DNA from: Oscillospiraceae bacterium
Lineage (GTDB): Bacteria > Bacillota > Clostridia > Oscillospirales > Ruminococcaceae
Direction of reading: 5' to 3'
DNA length: 12,829 bases
NCBI GenBank assembly: GCA_028694405.1
Contig: JAQUTM010000052.1
Location: forward strand, 1 to 12,829
How positions within the stretch are numbered: the stretch's first letter is position 1; each line of letters starts with the position of its first letter. Below the pieces are notes generated by a model that worked only from the letters and a program-made list of their open reading frames with translations, was not told the origin of the DNA and made no database searches. The position numbers and the translations under genes were made by a program. Shown one piece after another: positions 6,796 to 11,766 of the stretch.

Positions 6796-8131
6796 TTGCC
6801 GCGCCCTCCATTTGTACGTTGTTTGTATTGCTATCCGATACTGCGTTTTGCTGTAGGTATGTGGAAATTGCACTTTGTAACTGTGGGTCATTTTTAACAG
6901 CTTCCAGCAAATTTTGTACATCAGCAGGCACACGGTTGCTTATAATTTCTTGTAGCTTTGTTTTCGGCATACTGCTACTATCATCTAAAGCGGCCACATA
7001 CTCCTCAAAAGTAATATTTCCGGCTGCCATCGCCGCAGAAAGCCCGCTTTCCTGTGATAACTTACTATATGGGTCAACCGGGCTTACGTCAATTTTTATA
7101 CTGATATCCATGTCTTGTAAAATATCTGCCGGAACCATCTGGTTAACTAAATCATCGCCTCTTTGGTACTTTATCAACATACCGTTGGGGCTATAAGCAA
7201 CCCACATTTTAAACCACAGCAAAGCAACATCTTCTATAAACTGTTTATAACTGCTTACTTGGTCATTCAAAGGTACTGCGGCTTGGTCTCTAGCTGCTTT
7301 TATAGCTTCACCGCTGGCCTGTGTTGGGTCAATATCGCCCGTTGCGGCACTGCCGGCACCCTCAAGCTCTCTTGTGGTTGACATTAACTCATTTTGCAAA
7401 TTGGCTGCATCTGCACTAATGGGCGCGGGGTTTAAGTATCCGATAACTGTGTTGATTGGATTATCTCGCATATCACTAAGTGCAATATTTGCTCCGATGC
7501 GGTCTAAGTCTGCAATATTTGTAATTTTCCCCTCATCATATACAAGAGTGGGAAAGCTAAATCGTTTCACAGCAATAGCACGTCTGGCGGCTGTGCGGTT
7601 TACTTCTATTTGGCTCGGTATCATATAATTTACCGCCCCAACGCCTCGGCTGTCTCCAACCTTTTCCTCCCAACGCATTCCAACTACAGGGTATACATCT
7701 AAGCCCGGTATTGTCTGCTCTGGGCCGTAAATCACGCTTTTCGTGCTGCGGCAGTACGCAATACCTTTTGTAGTTTTTCGCATATATAGCAAAGCTGTGC
7801 ATTTACCATCATCGGTTTTAACCTCACAATCTTTGTCTACGCCTAAATACGTTTGCGTTTCTTCATCTGACGAAATTAGTGCAATATCGCTTGCTGGGAT
7901 TCCGTTTTTTTCAGCTTCTTGCTTAATTGTATGTACGGATACCCGCTCTTCGATAATCAGCCACCCTTGCCCGTTTATATCTGGATTTTGCTCGTTTTCG
8001 AAATAAATGTTTGTTTTATCAATCAAGCGCATCTCAAGCTGTGGTGTCAAATCATCTGCACATTGCGCAATTATGTCCGAAGTAGTAAAAGGCTCTTTGG
8101 TGTTGGGTGCTAGAAAAACAAGGCTATTCAT
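6767..8131 (-). CDS. Rha N-terminus fused in frame to a truncated phage portal protein
   Basis: Residues 1-27 (MNSLVFLAPNTKEPFTTSDI, then IAQCADD) are the typical start of the phage regulatory protein Rha. From about residue 31 (EMRLIDKTNIYFENEQNPDI) the protein is a portal of the large P22-like/Firmicutes type, entered in its middle: ERVSVHTIKQEAEKNG, PGLDVYPVVGMRWEEK, SRGVGAVNYMIPSQIEVNR, NPAPISADAANLQNEL, SGEAIKAARDQAAVPLNDQ and ALLWFKMWVAY. A full portal would have roughly 150 more N-terminal residues. The join is in frame and borrows the rha start, ATG at 8129-8131, which overlaps the stop of the upstream HTH gene (TAATG). The 3' end overlaps pcfJ by 29 bp. The chimera cannot form a normal portal ring. 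Rha identity is from N-terminal pattern only. Confidence 0.78.
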   Translation of the reverse strand: MNSLVFLAPNTKEPFTTSDIIAQCADDLTPQLEMRLIDKTNIYFENEQNPDINGQGWLIIEERVSVHTIKQEAEKNGIPASDIALISSDEETQTYLGVDKDCEVKTDDGKCTALLYMRKTTKGIAYCRSTKSVIYGPEQTIPGLDVYPVVGMRWEEKVGDSRGVGAVNYMIPSQIEVNRTAARRAIAVKRFSFPTLVYDEGKITNIADLDRIGANIALSDMRDNPINTVIGYLNPAPISADAANLQNELMSTTRELEGAGSAATGDIDPTQASGEAIKAARDQAAVPLNDQVSSYKQFIEDVALLWFKMWVAYSPNGMLIKYQRGDDLVNQMVPADILQDMDISIKIDVSPVDPYSKLSQESGLSAAMAAGNITFEEYVAALDDSSSMPKTKLQEIISNRVPADVQNLLEAVKNDPQLQSAISTYLQQNAVSDSNTNNVQMEGAANAKACNGLF

Positions 8132-8325
8132 TAACTGCTCCTTTCTTCTATGATTTCAGCAACTGCGGCTTCAAAACGCTGTCGAGCATTTGGAGGTTTT
8201 CGAGCTCCGTTTAAAACCATAGAGATATAACTTTTTGTAATATTTAGTTTTTTTGCAAGGTCATCATAAGAAATTTTATGATTGTGCATTTTCCCTATGA
8301 GGTTGCCTGTCCATTTGTCATTCAC
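8131..8325 (-). CDS. Small Cro-like HTH regulator
   Basis: This is a 64-residue DNA-binding protein with a helix-turn-helix at about residues 20-45 (YDDLAKKLNITKSYISMVLNG), followed by ARKPPNARQRFEAAVAEIIE. Such short proteins open the early rightward operon in many Firmicutes phages, as Cro or an early activator. I chose GTG at 8323-8325 because AAAGGA (8335-8340) lies nine bases upstream. A longer frame to 8370 adds a Lys-rich stretch with no good site. Its stop overlaps the next ATG by one base (TAATG), so it is coupled to the Rha-portal fusion. It is transcribed from the strong minus-strand promoter at 8461-8490 and is divergent from the CI-type repressor. Confidence 0.82.
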   Translation of the reverse strand: MNDKWTGNLIGKMHNHKISYDDLAKKLNITKSYISMVLNGARKPPNARQRFEAAVAEIIEERSS

Positions 8326-8377
8326 TACAAAATTTCCTTTCTTTTTATATTCAGTTGAAAAAGTTAACATAGTATGC

Positions 8378-8404
8378 TAATATGAAGTTGCGACAATCAT
8401 ATTA
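8378..8404. promoter_or_regulatory. Inverted repeat in the leader of the early operon
   Basis: TAATATGA (8378-8385) and TCATATTA (8397-8404) are perfect 8-bp arms. The space between contains a further TTG-cga-CAA symmetry centred on 8392. It lies between the early promoter and the Cro-like gene, so it could be a regulator binding site or a leader hairpin. Confidence 0.5.
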
Positions 8405-8433
8405 ACGCACACAAAACTTTTATTTAAGTATTT

Positions 8434-8449
8434 TTTGTTATCTTTGTTA
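8434..8449. promoter_or_regulatory. Operator-like repeat 1 (TTTGTTA-TC-TTTGTTA)
   Basis: Two TTTGTTA half-sites lie in direct orientation with a 2-base gap. The element lies just past the -10 box of the minus-strand promoter, close to the expected transcription start near 8454. Together with the matching element at 8506-8521 it brackets that promoter. Confidence 0.6.
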
Positions 8450-8460
8450 ACTGTATTTTT

Positions 8461-8490
8461 ATTATATCAGTGAACATAGCAAACAGTCAA
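8461..8490 (-). promoter_or_regulatory. Early promoter for the Cro-like / Rha-portal operon
   Basis: On the minus strand TTGACT (8485-8490) and TATAAT (8461-8466) are separated by 18 bp, with TG one base before the -10 (extended -10). It is the strongest promoter match inside the element and lies between two operator-like repeats. Transcription from it would run leftward through a leader of about 130 bases. Confidence 0.8.
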
Positions 8491-8505
8491 TGCAAAAATG
8501 TAAGT

Positions 8506-8521
8506 TTTGTTAACTTTGTCA
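8506..8521. promoter_or_regulatory. Operator-like repeat 2 (TTTGTTA-AC-TTTGTCA)
   Basis: This is the same architecture as 8434-8449, 72 bp away and in the same orientation. It lies upstream of the -35 of the early promoter and just ahead of the repressor gene's ribosome binding site (AAGAGGAG, 8531-8538), a position suited to repressor autoregulation. Confidence 0.6.
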
Positions 8522-8549
8522 TTTTATACAAAGAGGAGTTACTTAATTT

Positions 8550-8912
8550 ATGTTTTATGACAACTATGTAAAATGTTGTAACAATGTTAAAAAATCCCCA
8601 TCAGCTGTAGCGGTTGAACTTGGGCTTTCACGTGCCAGCGTAAGTGGCTGGAAAAACGGTAAAATCCCAACAGACGCTAATATTTCTAAGATGGCGGACT
8701 ATTTTGGCGTTACATCAGACTATTTACTTGGAAATGAGCAAAAAGAAAAGCCCCTCGTGAACGATGACGAGGAGCTTAACGAATATCTGGAGGAATTGAA
8801 AAACCGTCCAGAAATGAAAATGTTATTTAGTTTAGCGAAAGGTGCAACTAAAAAAGATGTAGAAGATGCTGTAGCGATTATTGAAGCTTTACGGAGGAGA
8901 AGTGAAGAATAA
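8550..8912 (+). CDS. CI-type phage repressor (XRE family HTH)
   Basis: This 120-residue repressor has an N-terminal XRE helix-turn-helix at residues 17-60 (SPSAVAVELGLSRASVSGWK, then NGKIPTDANISKMADYFGVT and SDYLLG). A charged linker follows, then the short C-terminal region LFSLAKGATKKDVEDAVAII common to Firmicutes phage repressors that lack a LexA-like autocleavage domain. Start ATG 8550 is preceded by AAGAGGAG. It is divergent from the Cro-like gene, with operator-like repeats between them. Its stop is immediately followed by the GTG of the ImmA-like gene, so the two are coupled. By analogy with ImmR/ImmA of ICEBs1, induction may occur through cleavage of the repressor by that peptidase; this is inference. 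The gene appears intact. Confidence 0.88.
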   Translation: MFYDNYVKCCNNVKKSPSAVAVELGLSRASVSGWKNGKIPTDANISKMADYFGVTSDYLLGNEQKEKPLVNDDEELNEYLEELKNRPEMKMLFSLAKGATKKDVEDAVAIIEALRRRSEE

Positions 8913-9125
8913 GTGAATTGCATTTTTATTCGAGGTGCCTGCCTACCGTCCAGAGTTAGAGGGGTAACAGTTAAAGACTGTGACGATGACTATAATGTAT
9001 ACATAAATCAGCGCCTAAGCCCCGATACACAACGGAAAGCCGCACAACACGAAATAAGACACATACGAATGGACCATTTTTACGATGAAGAACCCGTTAT
9101 TGTAAACGAAATTGAAGCGAACTAG
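8913..9125 (+). CDS. ImmA/IrrE-like metallopeptidase, short form
   Basis: This 70-residue protein has the zinc-metalloprotease motif HEIRH at 46-50 (HExxH), preceded by YNVYINQRLSPDTQRKAA and followed by IRMDHFYDEEPVIVNEIEAN. The NEIEAN at the very end is the point where longer ImmA/IrrE proteins continue with their third metal ligand helix; short phage versions often end here. The GTG start at 8913 directly abuts the repressor stop (TAAGTG), with GGAGGAGAAG farther upstream, suggesting translational coupling. In ICEBs1 and related elements such a peptidase cleaves the paired repressor to trigger induction. The gene order here, repressor then peptidase, supports that role. Family confidence is good; activity is unproven. 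Confidence 0.8.
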   Translation: MNCIFIRGACLPSRVRGVTVKDCDDDYNVYINQRLSPDTQRKAAQHEIRHIRMDHFYDEEPVIVNEIEAN

Positions 9126-9162
9126 TCGCACTTGAATAAAAAATATCATGGGGTTAAAACAC

Positions 9163-9516
9163 ATGGATTTTAAAGAAACTATTATAAATAGAGAAGATTT
9201 AACCAAACAGCAAAAAGAAGAAATAATAGAAGCTCACAAAAAGGATAGATTTGACTGGATAAACGTTTCTTGGATGTGGATGATTATATTATTTTTTGCC
9301 TATTTTGCACCCCAAAAATTTGTATATAATATCTTGCAATTTGCTCCTTTAATATTGCTTTTAGTAAGTATATACGTAGTGTTTAATTTGGCCAGTAATG
9401 TATTTAGACAAGATATAACAATATCTAAAGCTTTATGGGCTGTCTTTTCTTTAATCTGTCACCCAGCAGGGTTTGTTTTATTGTTACTTACAGTCTTAAA
9501 TTTTTCTTTGAAATAA
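9163..9516 (+). CDS. Small membrane protein, unknown function
   Basis: This is a protein of about 117 residues that I do not recognise. A charged N-terminal part (DFKETIINREDLTKQQKEEI, then IEAHKKDRFDW) is followed by three hydrophobic, probably membrane-spanning segments: WMWMIILFFAYFA, APLILLLVSIYVVFNLA, and LWAVFSLICHPAGFVLLLLT. ATG 9163 fits a natural N-terminus (MDFKET) with a weak GGGG nine bases upstream; ATG 9148 is the alternative and has no ribosome binding site. It lies between the ImmA-like gene and the integrase, where lysogenic phages often keep lysogenic-conversion or superinfection-exclusion genes. That role is only inference from position and membrane character. Its base composition is AT-richer than the host genes. 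A degraded terminator-like hairpin follows at 9521-9549. Confidence 0.65.
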   Translation: MDFKETIINREDLTKQQKEEIIEAHKKDRFDWINVSWMWMIILFFAYFAPQKFVYNILQFAPLILLLVSIYVVFNLASNVFRQDITISKALWAVFSLICHPAGFVLLLLTVLNFSLK

Positions 9517-9520
9517 AAAG

Positions 9521-9549
9521 CGCCCCACGGCGGCAACCGTAGAGCGTTT
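9521..9549 (+). terminator. Terminator-like hairpin after the membrane protein gene
   Basis: CGCCCCACGG (9521-9530) can pair with CCGTAGAGCG (9537-9546) with two mismatches. A short TTTA tract follows. It is imperfect and may be a decayed or weak terminator separating the repressor operon from the integrase. Confidence 0.5.
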
Positions 9550-9561
9550 ATATAGAACAGC

Positions 9562-9600
9562 TTATCCAAAGGATAATATCTGCACCACTATACAGATATT
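9562..9600. promoter_or_regulatory. Overlapping inverted repeats upstream of the integrase
   Basis: TTATCC-AAA-GGATAA (9562-9576) overlaps AATATCTG (9575-9582), which pairs with CAGATATT (9593-9600). The two hairpins share two bases and so may exclude each other. They lie about 50-90 bases ahead of the integrase start, so they could be operator or leader structures controlling int. Confidence 0.5.
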
Positions 9601-9651
9601 TTACCTCTTTTGGGTAGGTTTAGTCAAGTGCACCTTAAGGAGGTATTTTTT

Positions 9652-10656
9652 ATGTATAAAGACAAAAACAATTATTGGTGTCAGCAATTCACGTTAAAGG
9701 GTAAAATTAAAAAATTCCGATGTAAAACACAAAAAGGCCTTATGAAAAAAATAGCCGAGTATCAAGTAAAGTTAGAGAAAGGGCCTCGTTTAGAAGAAAT
9801 CGCTAAGGAATGGTACGAAGAATACAGCGTAAGCGTATCCCCCACTACATTAAGGAATGTAGATAAGCACTATGAAAGAGTAGTTGAAACTTTCGGTGAC
9901 CGATACATTACAGAAATTACAGCTAACGAAATTGATATTTTTATAAAAGCATTTGCAAAACAAGGATTTGCCTTTAAAACTGTTGCTTCTTTAAAATCTG
10001 TTACGAAACAAATTTTTGATAGAGCGGTGCTGAAAGGTTATATCCAGTACTCCCCTGTTCAAGTAGTAAAAGTGCCTAGAGGATTAAAGCGCACTAAACG
10101 GCAGCTACCTACGTCAGAAGAAATAGGCATTGTAGCAAACAGTATATCTTGCACGGGTGGTTTTCTTGCTTATTTTATATACTATACCGGTTGCAGGCGT
10201 GGTGAGGCCCTTGCTATGACATATGGAGATATAGACATCAAAAATAATGTAATCAACATTACAAAAAGCTTATACCACGTTGGAGAAAAACCATATATTA
10301 AAGGAAAAAAAACAGAATGTGGTACCCGGACAGTTCCTCTTTTAAATAAATTGAAAGCTATTATTCCTAAAGGTAAACCCACGGAATATATATTTACCAA
10401 CAGTAAAAACGAACTTCTTACCAGAAAGCAAGCTTATAGCCTTTGGGAGAATTATAAAAAGGAAACCGGTCTTAATCTCACTATGCATCAGCTGCGTCAC
10501 GGATATGCTACCGCCTTATTTGATGCAGGTATCGAACCTAAGGTTATGCAAGAGTTGCTGGGCCACGCTCAGCTTTCTACTACTATGGATATCTACACCC
10601 ACATTTCAAAAGAGCGCAAAGCTAGTGTCGCAGATATTTTGAATGAAAAGATGTAA
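9652..10656 (+). CDS. int: Tyrosine integrase (phage/ICE type)
   Basis: This 334-residue tyrosine recombinase would catalyse integration and excision at the ssrA 3' end. The N-terminus (residues 1-40) is a short arm-binding-type domain with WCQQFTLKGKIKKFRCKTQK. A core-binding domain spans about 45-135, and the catalytic domain about 150-330. All catalytic residues are seen: R182 (TGCRRGEAL), K220, H279 and R282 (HQLRHGYAT), H305 (LLGHAQLSTT) and the nucleophile Y315 (MDIYTHI). Start ATG 9652 has a perfect TAAGGAGGT at 9636-9644; a farther in-frame start at 9610 has none and lies across the leader. The gene ends about 130 bp from the right att repeat, and between them lie direct repeats that could be arm sites. 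It looks fully functional. A dedicated excisionase gene was not found. Confidence 0.95.
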   Translation: MYKDKNNYWCQQFTLKGKIKKFRCKTQKGLMKKIAEYQVKLEKGPRLEEIAKEWYEEYSVSVSPTTLRNVDKHYERVVETFGDRYITEITANEIDIFIKAFAKQGFAFKTVASLKSVTKQIFDRAVLKGYIQYSPVQVVKVPRGLKRTKRQLPTSEEIGIVANSISCTGGFLAYFIYYTGCRRGEALAMTYGDIDIKNNVINITKSLYHVGEKPYIKGKKTECGTRTVPLLNKLKAIIPKGKPTEYIFTNSKNELLTRKQAYSLWENYKKETGLNLTMHQLRHGYATALFDAGIEPKVMQELLGHAQLSTTMDIYTHISKERKASVADILNEKM

Positions 10657-10662
10657 ATTAAG

Positions 10663-10682
10663 TGTCCGATTGATGTCCGATT
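10663..10682. repeat. Direct 9-bp repeats, candidate integrase arm sites
   Basis: TGTCCGATT occurs at 10663-10671 and 10674-10682, an 11-bp (one helical turn) spacing, just after the integrase stop. Tandem repeats of this spacing beside int in Firmicutes elements are often arm-type integrase binding sites. No matching copies were seen beside the left att repeat. Confidence 0.5.
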
Positions 10683-10736
10683 TAAACGGTAAATATTAAG
10701 AATTAAGAGCATATATTTACACCCCAAAAAACGCAA

Positions 10737-10781
10737 AAAAACCGCATTGCAAAGCCAAAAACGGCCTGCAATGCGGTTTTT
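10737..10781. terminator. Bidirectional terminator between int and ssrA
   Basis: AAAAACCGCATTGCA (10737-10751) pairs fully with TGCAATGCGGTTTTT (10767-10781), and the loop holds a small GCC/GGC stem. T-runs flank both sides. It would end integrase transcription rightward and tmRNA transcription leftward, replacing the original ssrA terminator cut off by the insertion. Confidence 0.9.
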
Positions 10782-10784
10782 AAA

Positions 10785-10810
10785 TTTGGTGGAGACGACG
10801 GGAATTGAAC
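10785..10810. repeat. Right attachment site within the ssrA 3' end
   Basis: These 26 bases, identical to 1910-1935, cover the tmRNA CCA end, the acceptor strand and part of the T-arm. Integration here keeps tmRNA sequence intact because the element carries a matching copy. Confidence 0.9.
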
Positions 10811-11133
10811 CCGTGTCCAAAAAGAATTCCACAACAGTATCTACGAGTGTAGTTTATCTATAACATTCCCTCAATAGCAAGCCGATAAACAGGCCGTTAT
10901 TTTAGTAGCTTCATAAATGCGTGGAAAGCTGCAAAGCTTAGGCTAACTCACGTTCACCACATAAATGATGCCCTATTCTGCCCTGTGGTCGTGCAGGTAG
11001 GACAGCTGCCTATAATTAGGCAGCGATTGCTAAACGGTTATTGTCGTTTAAATTTTTTGAAGCTTTTATAGTGGTGCCTCACCACTACTCGCTGCTCTTG
11101 CTTCGCTCTCCCTGTCGAAGCCAGTACGTCCCC
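10787..11133 (-). ncRNA. ssrA: tmRNA
   Basis: This is transfer-messenger RNA, which rescues stalled ribosomes with SmpB and tags the nascent protein for degradation. The 5' end GGGGACGTACTGGCTTCGAC matches the tmRNA consensus. It pairs with the 3' acceptor strand CGTCTCC, which ends in encoded ACCA; seven pairs including one G-U. The T-arm is CGGGTTCAATTCCCG. The tag frame lies at 11016-11048 and reads NDNNRLAIAA with stop TAA; the exact resume codon is uncertain. GC-rich pseudoknot-like stems are visible, for example GGCAGC near 11005-11024 overlapping the tag stop. smpB lies 36 bp upstream on the same strand, so the two may be cotranscribed. The final bases coincide with the prophage right att. 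Confidence 0.95.
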
Positions 11134-11169
11134 TTGTATATTAAAATCAGCTTATAACTGTTTTTAATT

Positions 11170-11643
11170 TTATTCGTGGCTATATCGGTCTTTCATTACG
11201 CGATCTATATCTCTTTTTGCTGCTTTTTCGGCCGCGTCCGCTCGCTTATCATATTGCTTTTTGCCCTTACAAAGACCTACTTCCATTTTAACGCGAGAAC
11301 CTTTAAAATACAACTGCAAGGGTATAAGCGTAAGACCTTGCGTTTTTATTTCCTGCTGTAAATTTCTTATTTCCTTTTTATGGGCCAACAGCTTGCGCAC
11401 ACGCAATGGGTCACGATTAAAAATATTGCCCTGTTCATATGGGCTTATATGCATACCCATAACAAGCAGTTCTCCATTTACTACATCTACCCATGCGTCC
11501 TTCAAGTTAACGCCACCGGCACGCAAACTTTTCACTTCGGTACCAACCAGTTCAATTCCGGTTTCCAACGCTTGCAACACAAAATAGTCATGGCGCGCTT
11601 TGCGGTTTACCGCTATTACTTTATTTTCTGTTTTAGCGGCCAT
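11170..11643 (-). CDS. smpB: SsrA-binding protein SmpB
   Basis: SmpB binds the tRNA-like domain of tmRNA and brings it to ribosomes stalled on broken mRNAs. The 157-residue length is normal. Family blocks are NRKARHDYFVLQALETGIEL, GTEVKSLRAGGVNLKDAWVD, HISPYEQGN and the basic C-terminal tail KGKKQYDKRADAAEKAAKRD ending in RVMKDRY, which enters the ribosomal mRNA channel. Start ATG 11641-11643 has GGAG eight bases upstream; a GTG six codons earlier overlaps that site and is less likely. A consensus promoter lies at 11699-11727. ssrA follows 36 bp downstream on the same strand, an arrangement typical of Firmicutes. No sign of damage from the nearby insertion. Confidence 0.96.
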   Translation of the reverse strand: MAAKTENKVIAVNRKARHDYFVLQALETGIELVGTEVKSLRAGGVNLKDAWVDVVNGELLVMGMHISPYEQGNIFNRDPLRVRKLLAHKKEIRNLQQEIKTQGLTLIPLQLYFKGSRVKMEVGLCKGKKQYDKRADAAEKAAKRDIDRVMKDRYSHE

Positions 11644-11663
11644 ACTGTTCACTCCAAACACAA

Positions 11664-11697
11664 AGAAAAATAGAGACGGGGTTATCCCGTCTCTATT
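11664..11697 (-). terminator. Terminator of the uracil permease transcript
   Basis: A perfect 12-bp stem (11669-11680 with 11686-11697) has a 5-base loop, and on the minus strand it is followed by a run of T. It lies between the permease and smpB and overlaps the presumed smpB transcription start. Confidence 0.85.
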
Positions 11698-11698
11698 T

Positions 11699-11727
11699 AT
11701 AATATGGTATTTTTATAAAATTGTCAA
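11699..11727 (-). promoter_or_regulatory. Promoter of smpB (and probably ssrA)
   Basis: On the minus strand TTGACA (11722-11727) and TATTAT (11699-11704) are spaced by exactly 17 bp, a near-perfect sigma-A promoter. The predicted start near 11692 lies inside the permease terminator hairpin. Confidence 0.85.
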
Positions 11728-11766
11728 GTAACGTTGTCTATTTCGCATACTTTTGACAAAAAATAT

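Larger units (their letters stand above)
1910..10810. mobile_element. Degenerate prophage/integrative element inserted at the 3' end of ssrA
   Basis: The element is bounded by identical 26-bp direct repeats at 1910-1935 and 10785-10810. The right copy is the tmRNA acceptor-stem and T-arm region; the left copy is a displaced fragment. A tyrosine integrase with complete catalytic residues lies just inside the right repeat. The interior holds a repressor/Cro-like switch, portal, capsid-like, connector and holin remnants, and cargo genes. Two deletion junctions (near 8045 and 3850) and the absence of terminase, tail, endolysin and replication genes show heavy decay. Integration at the ssrA 3' end is well known for phages and genomic islands. 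The exact crossover point within the 26 bp cannot be told. Confidence 0.88.

Noticed and set aside
6796..6933. Longer PcfJ N-terminus starting at 6933
   Set aside because: The extra residues lie in portal coding DNA in another frame, whereas ATG 6795 has a well-spaced GGAGG.
8326..8370. Longer start for the Cro-like gene at 8370
   Set aside because: No Shine-Dalgarno sequence precedes it, and AAAGGA is correctly spaced for the GTG at 8325.
9610..9651. Upstream integrase start at 9610
   Set aside because: It has no ribosome binding site and would place the TAAGGAGGT of ATG 9652 inside the coding region.
11176..11673. Plus-strand frames across smpB
   Set aside because: They are shadows of smpB, which has full family conservation, a promoter and a ribosome binding site on the other strand.
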